Assembly (NCBI GenBank): GCA_020200995.1
Contig: JAIVHQ010000098.1
Coordinates: 1 to 6,466, forward strand
Direction: 5' to 3'
DNA length: 6,466 nucleotides
Origin: Flavobacteriales bacterium
Lineage (GTDB): Bacteria > Bacteroidota > Bacteroidia > Flavobacteriales_D > Cryomorphaceae
The notes under the pieces: generated by a model
What the model saw: the letters and a program-made list of their open reading frames with translations, nothing else
The model's database searches: none
Told to the model about the DNA's origin: nothing
Position numbers and translations under genes: made by a program
Shown here: positions 1-5,820 of the stretch, in pieces
Position numbering within the stretch: the stretch's first letter is position 1
Layout of the letters: each line of letters starts with the position of its first letter

Positions 1-240
1 CTTCATGGGGAGTGATTCTAAAAGTGGATAAGAATGAATGAAGAGGGAAAATGAGCCGTTGCGGAGATCGCGATAAGAAAAACCGAAACGGCTCTTCTTA
101 AGGCAATAAATGCAACACCCCTCAATACGGACGAAGCTATAAGATGTTTCGTCGAGAAGAAACATAGTTTCGTCGATATTGCGCACTTTCAATGGAATTG
201 CCTTATTCTGAGATGCCGGGACATCGGCGCGCGAAAGCAT
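1..240 (-). CDS. Partial hypothetical protein, N-terminal 80 codons, runs off the left edge
   Basis: An open frame begins at ATG (238-240, minus strand) and continues without a stop to the window edge, giving 80 residues. It starts MLSRADVPASQNKAIPLKVR and contains a cysteine cluster CCIYC near residues 43-47, followed by a basic and aromatic stretch (KKSRFGFSYRDLR). A GGAGG lies 11 bases upstream of the ATG and could serve as a ribosome binding site. There is no signal peptide or membrane segment in the visible part. I do not recognise the family. The three plus-strand frames over this stretch are closed early, which makes the minus-strand frame the only candidate. It has the same orientation as the peroxidase gene upstream of it, about 135 bp away. 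It could still be a chance open frame. Confidence 0.4.
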   Translation of the reverse strand, partial: MLSRADVPASQNKAIPLKVRNIDETMFLLDETSYSFVRIEGCCIYCLKKSRFGFSYRDLRNGSFSLFIHSYPLLESLPMK

Positions 241-264
241 AATAATCCCACCCTCCGATTTTGT

Positions 265-279
265 CAATCAGGGTGATTG
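265..279. promoter_or_regulatory. Short inverted repeat upstream of the left-edge gene, possible operator
   Basis: CAATCA (265-270) and TGATTG (274-279) are perfect reverse complements separated by GGG. The element lies 25 bp upstream of the ATG at 240, a place where a regulator could bind. A 6-bp arm can arise by chance, so this is weak. Confidence 0.2.
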
Positions 280-375
280 TGGGCCACTATTTTTTAATCT
301 AGTTGAGACACAGAAATTCCCGACCTTTTTACAAAGCAGGAAGAAACAGTGCGGAGTGGATGTCGGGGCGGGTGG

Positions 376-861
376 CTATGCGGGCAATTTCAAAATCCGC
401 TTAATATCACTTTCAATCGCATCGGGCTTGGTGGTGGGGGCATAGCGCTTGTAGGGCTTGCCATTGGGGCGGACGAGAAATTTGGTGAAATTCCATTTGA
501 TCTTGCTCCCAAGAAATCCGCCGAGCTCGTCTTTCAAATAAGCGAAAACTGGATGGGTGGAAGCTCCGTTGACATTCACTTTAGCCGTGAGCTGAAAAGT
601 CACCCCGTGATTTACACGGCAGGTTTCCTCAACCGTATCGTTGGTTTCGGGCTCCTGGTTCATAAACTGGTTGCTGGGAAATCCGATCACCACCAATCCC
701 TTGTCTTTATACTCCTGATGCAGCTTTTCCAATCCGTCGAATTGGGGCGCCAGTCCGCATTTGGTGGCGGTGTTAACCACAAGAACTGCCTTGCCTTCAA
801 AATCGCTCATTTTGATCGGTTCTCCGTTGGGTGCTTTGGCTTCTAATTCGTGGAATTTCAT
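376..861 (-). CDS. gpx: Glutathione peroxidase family, thiol-dependent peroxidase
   Basis: This 161-residue protein has the usual length and motif order of bacterial GPx-family peroxidases, which reduce hydrogen peroxide and organic hydroperoxides in the cytoplasm. The peroxidatic cysteine is C35 in NTATKCG. The rest of the catalytic tetrad is Q69 (in NQEP), W123 and N124 (in KWNFTKF). The family motif FPCNQF reads FPSNQF here, with serine at 63. The only other cysteine is C81 in EETCRVNHGV, which aligns with the resolving cysteine of thioredoxin-dependent GPx enzymes. That suggests a two-Cys, thioredoxin-recycled enzyme, not a true glutathione-dependent one. There is no signal peptide. The ATG at 859-861 gives the family-typical start MKFHELEAK. 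It appears to be a single-gene unit: the nearest upstream gene on the same strand is about 1 kb away across repeats. No convincing terminator was seen. Confidence 0.95.
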   Translation of the reverse strand: MKFHELEAKAPNGEPIKMSDFEGKAVLVVNTATKCGLAPQFDGLEKLHQEYKDKGLVVIGFPSNQFMNQEPETNDTVEETCRVNHGVTFQLTAKVNVNGASTHPVFAYLKDELGGFLGSKIKWNFTKFLVRPNGKPYKRYAPTTKPDAIESDIKRILKLPA

Positions 862-962
862 AGAATTTATGGAATTGCGATTGGGGTAAAAACGTGTTGC
901 ACATAGACAGCAACGTTACGAGGAATTTGTTCAGGGATTGTGAAGAATTCGGTTTACACAGA

Positions 963-1052
963 GGTAATTCAATTAGAAAACAGTTCATCGTCCGCGTCAT
1001 TCAGACTAAGGCTCTGCCTGAGGAAGAATCTCTCTTTCTTTGGAGTGCAAAG
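963..1052 (+). repeat. Dispersed intergenic repeat, copy 1
   Basis: This is the first of three direct copies in the gap between the peroxidase gene and yggS. It opens with an AT-rich lead (GGTAATTCAATTAGAAAACA), continues through GCGTCATTCAGAC and the segment GGCTCTGCCTGAGGAAGAA, and ends near TTTGGAGTGCAA. It is almost identical to copy 2 over 65 bp. It matches copy 3 in the lead and again in the final 25 bp. It has no coding capacity of its own. Confidence 0.85.
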
Positions 1053-1087
1053 TGTTTCAAGTAGTCAGGCTTTTAACTACAAGGAAA

Positions 1088-1132
1088 TGGAGACTCTTCA
1101 GTCGCCGGTTTCGCTTCGCTGCACCGTCTCCA
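1088..1132. other. Imperfect hairpin with 7-bp terminal arms
   Basis: TGGAGAC (1088-1094) pairs with GTCTCCA (1126-1132). The sequence between them (CTTCAGTCGCC, then TTCGCTTCGC) resembles the inner part of the neighbouring GTCATTCAG-type repeats in reverse orientation, so this is probably a decayed repeat copy. Confidence 0.35.
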
Positions 1133-1135
1133 ACC

Positions 1136-1276
1136 AATGACAGATTTTTTAAATTGTTCAAAATGTGTGCGCTATGCCGTCGCCACGACTTTAGCGTGGT
1201 GACGCTAACTTCGGCCTCCGGCCATTTTGAAAAGAGCGAAGTGAATCTTTATCCGGACGTTTTTGAATCTGTCATT
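1136..1276. repeat. Nested inverted-repeat element, 141 bp, without a gene
   Basis: Three sets of arms are nested around one centre. The outer arms AATGACAGATT (1136-1146) and AATCTGTCATT (1266-1276) are perfect over 11 bp. The middle arms TTCAAAATG (1157-1165) and CATTTTGAA (1223-1231) are perfect over 9 bp. The inner stem is CGTCGCCACG (1178-1187) with CGTGGTGACG (1195-1204), which pairs over 10 bp allowing one G-T, around a 7-base loop. The arrangement could be a small non-autonomous (MITE-like) element or a structured RNA. No target-site duplication is evident immediately outside the outer arms. Confidence 0.5.
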
Positions 1277-1304
1277 TCCTTTTTGTGAATGCAAATTTTG
1301 GACA

Positions 1305-1317
1305 CTCTGAGTGACGC
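1305..1317 (-). repeat. Short inverted relative of the repeat core
   Basis: CTCTGAGTGACGC is the reverse complement of GCGTCACTCAGAG. That differs by one base from the GCGTCATTCAGA core of the three direct copies. It lies 28 bp left of copy 2, so copies 1 and 2 are separated by a core in the opposite direction. Confidence 0.45.
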
Positions 1318-1332
1318 AGGGATGAAATTTTG

Positions 1333-1397
1333 TAATACAATTAGAAAACAGTTCATCATCCGCGTCATTCAGACGAAGGCTCTGCCTGAGGAAGAAC
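1333..1397 (+). repeat. Dispersed intergenic repeat, copy 2
   Basis: The AT-rich lead reads TAATACAATTAGAAAACAG, one or two bases different from copies 1 and 3. It is followed by the GCGTCATTCAGAC core and the GGCTCTGCCTGAGGAAGAA segment shared with copy 1. After 1397 the identity with copy 1 stops and the sequence passes into GC-rich hairpin DNA. Confidence 0.85.
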
Positions 1398-1471
1398 TCA
1401 GTGAGTGAGCCTGTGGGCGGGATCTCGTGAGTGCCTGTGCGGCATGCATGTGGGTATGAGCAATCTCCGGA

Positions 1472-1500
1472 GACCCGCCCCGCCTGCGGGTCGGGCAGGC
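1472..1500. other. GC-rich sequence with two competing hairpins
   Basis: GACCCGC (1472-1478) can pair with GCGGGTC (1486-1492). Alternatively GCCTGC (1482-1487) can pair with GCAGGC (1495-1500). The two stems share bases and exclude each other. No gene starts within 250 bp downstream on either strand, so a regulatory role is unsupported; a repeat-derived structure is more likely. Confidence 0.35.
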
Positions 1501-1550
1501 TCTTCAGTCAGCCACTGCGCTGCGCTCCATGGCTTTCTTCTGAGTGACAC
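1501..1550 (-). repeat. Inverted, diverged relative of the dispersed repeat
   Basis: Read on the minus strand, this stretch gives GTGTCACTCAGAAGAAAGCC and ends in GACTGAAGA. That is the same order of motifs (GTCATTCAGAAG, then GACTGATGAA) as copy 3. It lies 14 bp left of copy 3 in the opposite orientation, so the two form an inverted pair. Confidence 0.5.
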
Positions 1551-1563
1551 GTGGTTGTAATTT

Positions 1564-1654
1564 GGTAATTCAATTAGAAAACAGTTCATCATCCGCGTCA
1601 TTCAGAAGGAGGCCCCCAGGCCGACTGATGAATCTCCCTTTCTTCGGAGTGCAA
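1564..1654 (+). repeat. Dispersed intergenic repeat, copy 3
   Basis: The lead and core (GGTAATTCAATTAGAAAACA, then GCGTCATTCAG) match copy 1 with one substitution. The middle is replaced by AAGGAGGCCCCCAGGCCGAC. The end (AATCTCCCTTTCTTCGGAGT) returns to the copy 1 sequence with few changes. The copies therefore share both ends but exchange their middles. Confidence 0.85.
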
Positions 1655-1701
1655 GACATGCCAAGCAAAATCTGTTTATAAGTGATACATAGTTTAATAG
1701 T

Positions 1702-1725
1702 TCCGCAGGGCGGATGCCCAGCGGA
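1702..1725. other. GC-rich hairpin
   Basis: TCCGC (1702-1706) pairs with GCGGA (1721-1725), then an A-A mismatch, then GGGC (1708-1711) pairs with GCCC (1716-1719) around the loop GGAT. It sits between repeat copy 3 and the REP-like palindrome. No T-run follows on either side, so it is not a typical terminator. Confidence 0.4.
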
Positions 1726-1779
1726 GCGGTGCGAATAATGCACTTTTCGCTTTAAGAAGTTATAATTCACACAGGTGAG

Positions 1780-1831
1780 CGCAGGATTACAAATCCTGCG
1801 AAACCAGTGCTACGAAATGAGATTCACTGGT
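1780..1831. repeat. REP-like double palindrome downstream of yggS
   Basis: CGCAGGATT (1780-1788) and AATCCTGCG (1792-1800) form a perfect 9-bp stem around ACA. Three bases later ACCAGTG (1803-1809) and CACTGGT (1825-1831) form a second perfect 7-bp stem. This lies 50-100 bp beyond the yggS stop and could protect or end the operon transcript. There is no clear T-run after either stem in the direction of yggS. Similar GGATTACAAATCC palindromes recur in Bacteroidota genomes to my knowledge, so a dispersed REP-type element is the likelier reading. Confidence 0.5.
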
Positions 1832-1881
1832 CTACAAAATATATTTCTTCAATGGATTCCCTCGTGGAATGCTACTCCGCT

Positions 1882-2580
1882 CTACGAAAAAACCGCAGAC
1901 CCTACCCTTACCATATTGCTTCCCTCTTCCACAGCGATATCGTAGTCGCCGCTCATGCCCATGCTGAGTGTGCGCATCTCAACATTTGCCGGAAAGGTAG
2001 GCGCGCGGTCGTCGTCGTCGGGGAGGTCGGCCTTCTCGGTGAGGTTGTGGAGGCGGTCGAAGAAGGCTTTCAGACCTTTGAATTCGCTGCGCACCTTGTC
2101 GAGGTCGTCCGTGTTGGTGGCCATGCCCATGAGCCCGATGATGCGCACATGCGACATCTCTTCGAGTTCGGGGCTGCGAAGAATCTCCACCGCTTCATCC
2201 TCGGAAAGGCCGAATTTGGCTTCCTCATCGGCGATGTGGATCTGGAGCAGGCATTTGATGGTGCGGGGCTCTTTGGCGGCTTGCTTGTCGATTTCTTCCA
2301 GGAGGCGCAGGCTGTCTACACTGTGAATGCAGTGGATGAAGGGTGCTACGTACTTCACCTTGTTGCGCTGCAGGTGGCCCACAAAATGCCACTTGATGTC
2401 GTCGGGCATAGCGGCAGCCCGCTTCTTGAGGTCTTTTGCTTTGTTTTCCCCAAAATATCGCTGCCCCGCTTCGTAGGCTTCCTCCACGGCTTCGTCTGAG
2501 CTGTACTTGGATACCGCCACAAGGATAACGTCCTCTCCGATGGATGATTGAATGCGCTTGATGTTTTCTGCAATGCTCAT
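1882..2580 (-). CDS. yggS: YggS/PROSC family PLP-homeostasis protein
   Basis: The 232-residue protein is a single alanine-racemase-like TIM barrel that binds pyridoxal 5'-phosphate, acts in the cytoplasm and has no known catalytic activity in this family. Visible family motifs in order: LVAVSK with the PLP-forming lysine K25, FGENKAKDL (43-51), WHFVGHLQRNK (64-74), KFGL (122-125), IGLMGMAT (148-155), and the phosphate-binding C-terminal block LSMGMSGDYDIAVEEGSNMVRVGSAVF (205-231, complete). An acidic insertion (LPDDDDRAP, 186-194) precedes the last block. Its ATG overlaps the comB stop as ATGA (2577-2580), which fixes the start and implies translational coupling. It is the last gene of the gcvT-comB-yggS operon. 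In E. coli, loss of YggS disturbs PLP vitamers and glycine cleavage, which fits this neighbourhood. Confidence 0.95.
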   Translation of the reverse strand: MSIAENIKRIQSSIGEDVILVAVSKYSSDEAVEEAYEAGQRYFGENKAKDLKKRAAAMPDDIKWHFVGHLQRNKVKYVAPFIHCIHSVDSLRLLEEIDKQAAKEPRTIKCLLQIHIADEEAKFGLSEDEAVEILRSPELEEMSHVRIIGLMGMATNTDDLDKVRSEFKGLKAFFDRLHNLTEKADLPDDDDRAPTFPANVEMRTLSMGMSGDYDIAVEEGSNMVRVGSAVFS

Positions 2581-3308
2581 GGTTCCGAATTTACGAGTGC
2601 TCCGTCCTTATAAACAGGCAGCACCCGGGTTTGGTTTGGAGTGAGGCAGTATTTAATGTCTTCGTTCAGGTTGAGGTTCCGCAAACGGCGGCGGTGCGAT
2701 GAGGCTTTCAGAAATCCGAAGTAGTTCACACTGGCCTTTTGATAGAGAAACGTGGCGGCGATGGTCGAGTCTTCATCGCTCATGTACTTGCCCGACTTGA
2801 GGAGTGCATCAGTCACGGCGCCGGCACAAATGCTGTCTTCAAGGTTGAACTTGCCCTGCCATCCGCTTGCGAGGAGGAGCACGTTTTCGGGTTTTTCAAC
2901 AAAATAATCGATGACGGCCTGCAGGTTGATCAGCGAGCCGATGAGCACCTTGTGTGTTTTGGCGGCGATGTTGATGGCGCGGGTGCCGTTGGTGGTGGTG
3001 AGCACCACGGTTTGGCCTTTGATCTCGGGCGTCATGTAGCTGTAAGGCGAGTTGCCGAAAGCGAAGCCATCCACGATTTGGCCGTTGCGCTCGGCCGCGG
3101 CCAGGTAACCTTTGTCCTTGTAAGCCTGTGCCTCTTCGACCGTCGAAACGGGGATGATTTTTTCCACCCCGTTCTCAAAAGCCGCACAGATGGCTGTGGT
3201 GGCGCGCAGCACGTCGATGGCCACCACGGCGGTATATTCTTGTTTGTACAAGTCAAATTCATCGGGCGAGAAGCAAACTTCCACCCGGTACTTTTTTTCA
3301 TCTGCCAT
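2577..3308 (-). CDS. comB: 2-phosphosulfolactate phosphatase family protein (ComB)
   Basis: This 243-residue protein matches the ComB family, magnesium-dependent phosphatases that convert 2-phosphosulfolactate to sulfolactate in coenzyme M and sulfolactate formation. Motifs in order: VVAIDVLRATTAI (28-40), AERNGQIVDGFAFGNSP (72-88), VVLTTTNGTRAI (101-112), GWQGKFNLEDSICAGAV (149-165, with C161) and SSHRRRL (203-209), which is followed by DIKYCL. The full family length is present. I chose ATG at 3306-3308 (MADEKKYRV), five bases beyond the gcvT stop. An in-frame TTG at 3315-3317 would add three residues and overlap the gcvT stop as TTGA, mirroring the ATGA overlap at the other end, so it remains possible. 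Bacteroidota do not make coenzyme M; a role in sulfolactate or sulfonolipid-related metabolism is inference, and the true substrate may differ. Confidence 0.9.
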   Translation of the reverse strand: MADEKKYRVEVCFSPDEFDLYKQEYTAVVAIDVLRATTAICAAFENGVEKIIPVSTVEEAQAYKDKGYLAAAERNGQIVDGFAFGNSPYSYMTPEIKGQTVVLTTTNGTRAINIAAKTHKVLIGSLINLQAVIDYFVEKPENVLLLASGWQGKFNLEDSICAGAVTDALLKSGKYMSDEDSTIAATFLYQKASVNYFGFLKASSHRRRLRNLNLNEDIKYCLTPNQTRVLPVYKDGALVNSEP

Positions 3309-3313
3309 GGGCG

Positions 3314-4402
3314 TCAATCGTTTTCCCTGTAAAAGGGCGGTTTTACGACCACTGCCTTTCGGGGCTTGCCGCGTATTTCTATATAAATTTCGGTTCCGGG
3401 GTCGATGTACGTCGTGGCCACGTAGCCCATCCCTATGGACTTATCGAGCGAGGGGCTTTGCGTGCCCGAGGTCACATGGCCGATGGTCTCCCCTTCCTTG
3501 TTGAGGATGGGATAAGCGTGGCGTGGAATGCCGCGGTCTTCCATTTCGAAGCCGACCAGCCTGCGCGTGGTGCCGTGGGTCTTCTGCTCCTGCAATCTCT
3601 CCTTGTCAATGAATTCCTTGTTGAATTTGGTGATCCACCCGAGGCCCGCTTCAATGGGCGAAGTGGTCTCGTCAATGTCGTTGCCGTAAAGGCAAAAACC
3701 CATTTCGAGCCTGAGCGTATCGCGGGCAGCGAGGCCGATGGGCTTAATCTCCGCAACGGCTCCCGCTGCGAGAATTTCTTCCCAGATGCGCTCAGCTTCT
3801 GCATTGGGCACATATAGCTCGAATCCGCCTGAGCCCGTGTAACCCGTGGCCGACACGATGACGTTGTCGACATTCAAAAACGGGCCCTGCTCAAAGGTGT
3901 AATACTTCATCTCTTTGAGGTTCAATTCGGTGAGGGTACGCAGGACGAATACGGCGCGTGGGCCCTGCACGGCAAAAAGCGAGTACTCATCGCTGCGGTC
4001 GGTGATCTTGGCTTCGAATGAGTTGTGGTTGTTGATCCATTTCCAATCCTTTTCGATGTTGGAAGCATTAACCACGAGCATAAACCGATCCGGTGCCAGA
4101 CAATACACGAGGAGGTCGTCCACGATTCCGCCGTTGCCGTCGGGAAGGCAACTGTACTGTATTTTTCCGGGGGTAAGTTTGGCCACATCATTGGAGGTGA
4201 CATATTGAAGCAGCGGAAGGGCGCCTTCGCCTTCAACAAAAAACTCACCCATGTGCGACACATCGAATATTCCGACGTGCTCGCGCACTTGGAGGTGTTC
4301 GTCAATCACACCGGTGTACGACACCGGCATTTCGTAACCCGCAAAAGGAACCATCTTGGCGCCGAGGGCCTTGTGCACATGGTTAAGGGCGGTTTTTTTC
4401 AT
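3314..4402 (-). CDS. gcvT: Glycine cleavage system T-protein, aminomethyltransferase
   Basis: The 362-residue enzyme transfers the one-carbon unit from aminomethyl-lipoyl H-protein to tetrahydrofolate, releasing ammonia and leaving 5,10-methylene-THF. Family landmarks: MVPFAGYEMPVSYTG (17-31), FDVSHMGE (46-53), GGIVDDLLVY (91-100) with the catalytic aspartate at 95 or 96, ATGYTGSGGFELY (185-197), LAARDTLRLEMG (224-235), SPIEAGLGW (248-256) and GHVTSGTQSPSL (308-319) in the C-terminal barrel. Length is normal. The start at ATG 4400-4402 (MKKTALNHVHKALGAK) matches the family. An in-frame ATG 30 bases upstream would add MPTFAINRFQ but lies beyond a good promoter box, so it is less likely. It is first in the operon with comB and yggS. 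The genes for H- and P-protein are not in this window. Confidence 0.97.
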   Translation of the reverse strand: MKKTALNHVHKALGAKMVPFAGYEMPVSYTGVIDEHLQVREHVGIFDVSHMGEFFVEGEGALPLLQYVTSNDVAKLTPGKIQYSCLPDGNGGIVDDLLVYCLAPDRFMLVVNASNIEKDWKWINNHNSFEAKITDRSDEYSLFAVQGPRAVFVLRTLTELNLKEMKYYTFEQGPFLNVDNVIVSATGYTGSGGFELYVPNAEAERIWEEILAAGAVAEIKPIGLAARDTLRLEMGFCLYGNDIDETTSPIEAGLGWITKFNKEFIDKERLQEQKTHGTTRRLVGFEMEDRGIPRHAYPILNKEGETIGHVTSGTQSPSLDKSIGMGYVATTYIDPGTEIYIEIRGKPRKAVVVKPPFYREND

Positions 4403-4419
4403 TTGAAATCGGTTTATGG

Positions 4420-4427
4420 CAAAAGTA
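4420..4427 (-). promoter_or_regulatory. Probable promoter -7 box for gcvT-comB-yggS
   Basis: On the minus strand this reads TACTTTTG, an exact match to the Bacteroidota -7 consensus TAnnTTTG. Its downstream edge is 17 bases before the chosen gcvT ATG. That implies a short leader of about ten bases and supports the start at 4402 over 4432. No clean -33 TTTG is seen at the expected distance. Confidence 0.5.
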
Positions 4428-4581
4428 GGCAAAAGGGCGAGAAATGCGGTGCGATTGCGGTGGGGACCCGGGCCGAAATGGGTAATACTTTAAAAGCGCG
4501 ATGAGCAGATCGGTGCGTGAGCAACCAAAACCGCAAAGTTTCTGAATTCGGCGGATTTTGTTTTTCTTGCGCATCCAACTG

Positions 4582-4589
4582 CAAAGATA
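4582..4589 (-). promoter_or_regulatory. Second TAnnTTTG box facing gcvT, just before the transporter start
   Basis: The minus strand reads TATCTTTG, again an exact TAnnTTTG match, 179 bases upstream of the gcvT ATG. It lies two bases before the proposed TTG start of the divergent transporter gene. If used, it would give gcvT a leader of over 150 bases. If the transporter started at GTG 4517, this box would fall inside its coding region, which argues mildly for the later start. Confidence 0.3.
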
Positions 4590-4591
4590 CC

Positions 4592-5820
4592 TTGAAGAGA
4601 ACCGCCTTAATCCTGCTCGGTCCCGCATTGATATTGTTAGCATTTACAGCGCTTCCTTTCTCGCCTGCGCAAAATGCCGCGATCGGAACGGCCGCATGGA
4701 TGGTGGCCTGGTGGAGCACACAGGTGCTGCCCATCGGGGTCACTTCCCTCCTTCCGCTCATCCTGTTTCCCGCTTTCGGCGTGGTGGATATCGGCGATAC
4801 GGCAGTGAATTACGCCCACCCGGTCATCTTTCTCTTCCTCGGCGGATTTGTACTCGGACTGGCCATCGAGAAGTGGGACATCCACAAGCGGCTCGCGCTA
4901 AACATTCTTCGGGTGAGCGGCGAACGCCCCACACAGGTGATCGCCGGCTTTATGGCCGCCACGGCATTTCTCTCGATGTGGATCAGCAATACGGCCGCTG
5001 CGGTGATGATGCTGCCCATCGGGATTTCGGTGATCGGGCTGCTGGAGGGCCAATTTTCCGATAAGGGCTTAAAAAACCGATTTGCGGTGAGCCTCCTGCT
5101 CGGGCTTGCCTTTGCGGCAAATATAGGTGGCACCGCGACCATCATCGGAACCCCGCCGAACCTGGTGCTGGCGGGAGTACTCTCGGACGAGATCGGCTAT
5201 GAAATCGGTTTCGGACAGTGGATCATGTTCGCCCTGCCCTTTGCCGCCGTCCTGTTTTTGGTTGTGCTTTTTGTCAATACGCGCATCCTTTTCAGGGTGC
5301 CGACTTTTACCATGTACGGCATGCGCCACATGGTGACCGAACGGCTGAAAACGATGGGCAACATGAGCGCCGGCGAAAAACGCGTGGCGGTGGTATTCGG
5401 CAGCACGGCGCTGCTCTGGGTGGCGCGGGCGCCGCTGGCAGAATTGCCCGGCCTCGATTTTCTGAGCGACCCGCTGATAGGCATGGCCGGGGCGGTGACC
5501 ATGTTTGTCGTAACCGACCCGCGCAAAAAACCGCTGATGACCTGGAAAGACATGAAGCGCATGCCCTGGGACATCCTCCTGCTTTTTGGCGGGGGACTTT
5601 CGATTGCGGCGGGCCCCCGCTCGAGCTGGCCATTCCGCTCACCCTCGGCGCGAGTTGTGCATTTATGCTGCCCATCGCCACCCCGCCCAACGCCGTGGTC
5701 TTTTCGGCGAGCTACATCCGCATGAGCGACATGGTGAGGGCCGGCTTTTGGATCAATGTGATCAGTGTGGTTTTTATTGTTTTGTATTGTCTTTGGGCGG
5801 TGCCGCTGTTTTTTGGATAG
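4592..5820 (+). pseudogene. SLC13/DASS sodium-coupled anion transporter, internal deletion and frameshift
   Basis: The N-terminal part, frame starting TTG 4592 (MKRTALILLGPALILLAF), is a multi-membrane DASS transporter, a family that imports dicarboxylates, citrate or sulfate with sodium. It shows QVLPIGVTSLLPL, FLFLGGFVLGLAIEKWDIHKR, the first signature WISNTAAAVMMLP (SNT at residues 132-134), GGTATIIGTPPNLVLAG and DILLLFGGGLSIAAG (to about 5614). That frame then reads non-membrane residues to a stop at 5725. From about 5611 the next frame reads the family C-terminus: LAIPLTLGASCAFMLPIATPPNAVVF, then a last membrane helix ending at TAG 5820. Family members have roughly 65-70 residues between these blocks, including the second SNT motif, and all are absent. 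A GTG at 4517 would add 25 unusual Cys-containing residues; I prefer the TTG because it gives the family-like N-terminus. The gene is probably inactive, unless the gap is an assembly error. Confidence 0.85.

Noticed and set aside
940..1288. Small plus-strand frames of 66 and 82 codons in the repeat field
   Set aside because: They run through the repeat and the nested inverted arms, have repeat-derived low-complexity composition and no family features.
797..1601. Two minus-strand frames starting MTRTMNCFLIELP and MTRMMNCFLIELP (starts at 1000 and 1601)
   Set aside because: The shared peptide is the reverse reading of the ATTCAATTAGAAAACAG lead in repeat copies 1 and 3. After the repeat the two frames have nothing in common, so they are not a gene family.
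862..1881. tRNA or other known RNA gene in the long gene-free gap
   Set aside because: Several hairpins are present, but no cloverleaf with a T-loop GTTCRA and matched acceptor arms could be found on either strand by eye.
1807..2499. 230-codon open frame on the plus strand opposite yggS
   Set aside because: It lies antisense to a fully recognisable YggS with all family motifs, begins in the REP-like palindromes and has no recognisable domain. It is a shadow of the coding strand.
4403..4516. Riboswitch (glycine or THF type) upstream of gcvT
   Set aside because: With the promoter box at 4420-4427 the leader is only about ten bases. No paired aptamer core was recognised in the longer alternative leader either.
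5605..5620. Programmed ribosomal frameshift joining the two transporter frames
   Set aside because: There is no typical slippery heptamer, and a frameshift would not restore the missing helix pair and second SNT motif. A deletion explains both the gap and the frame change.
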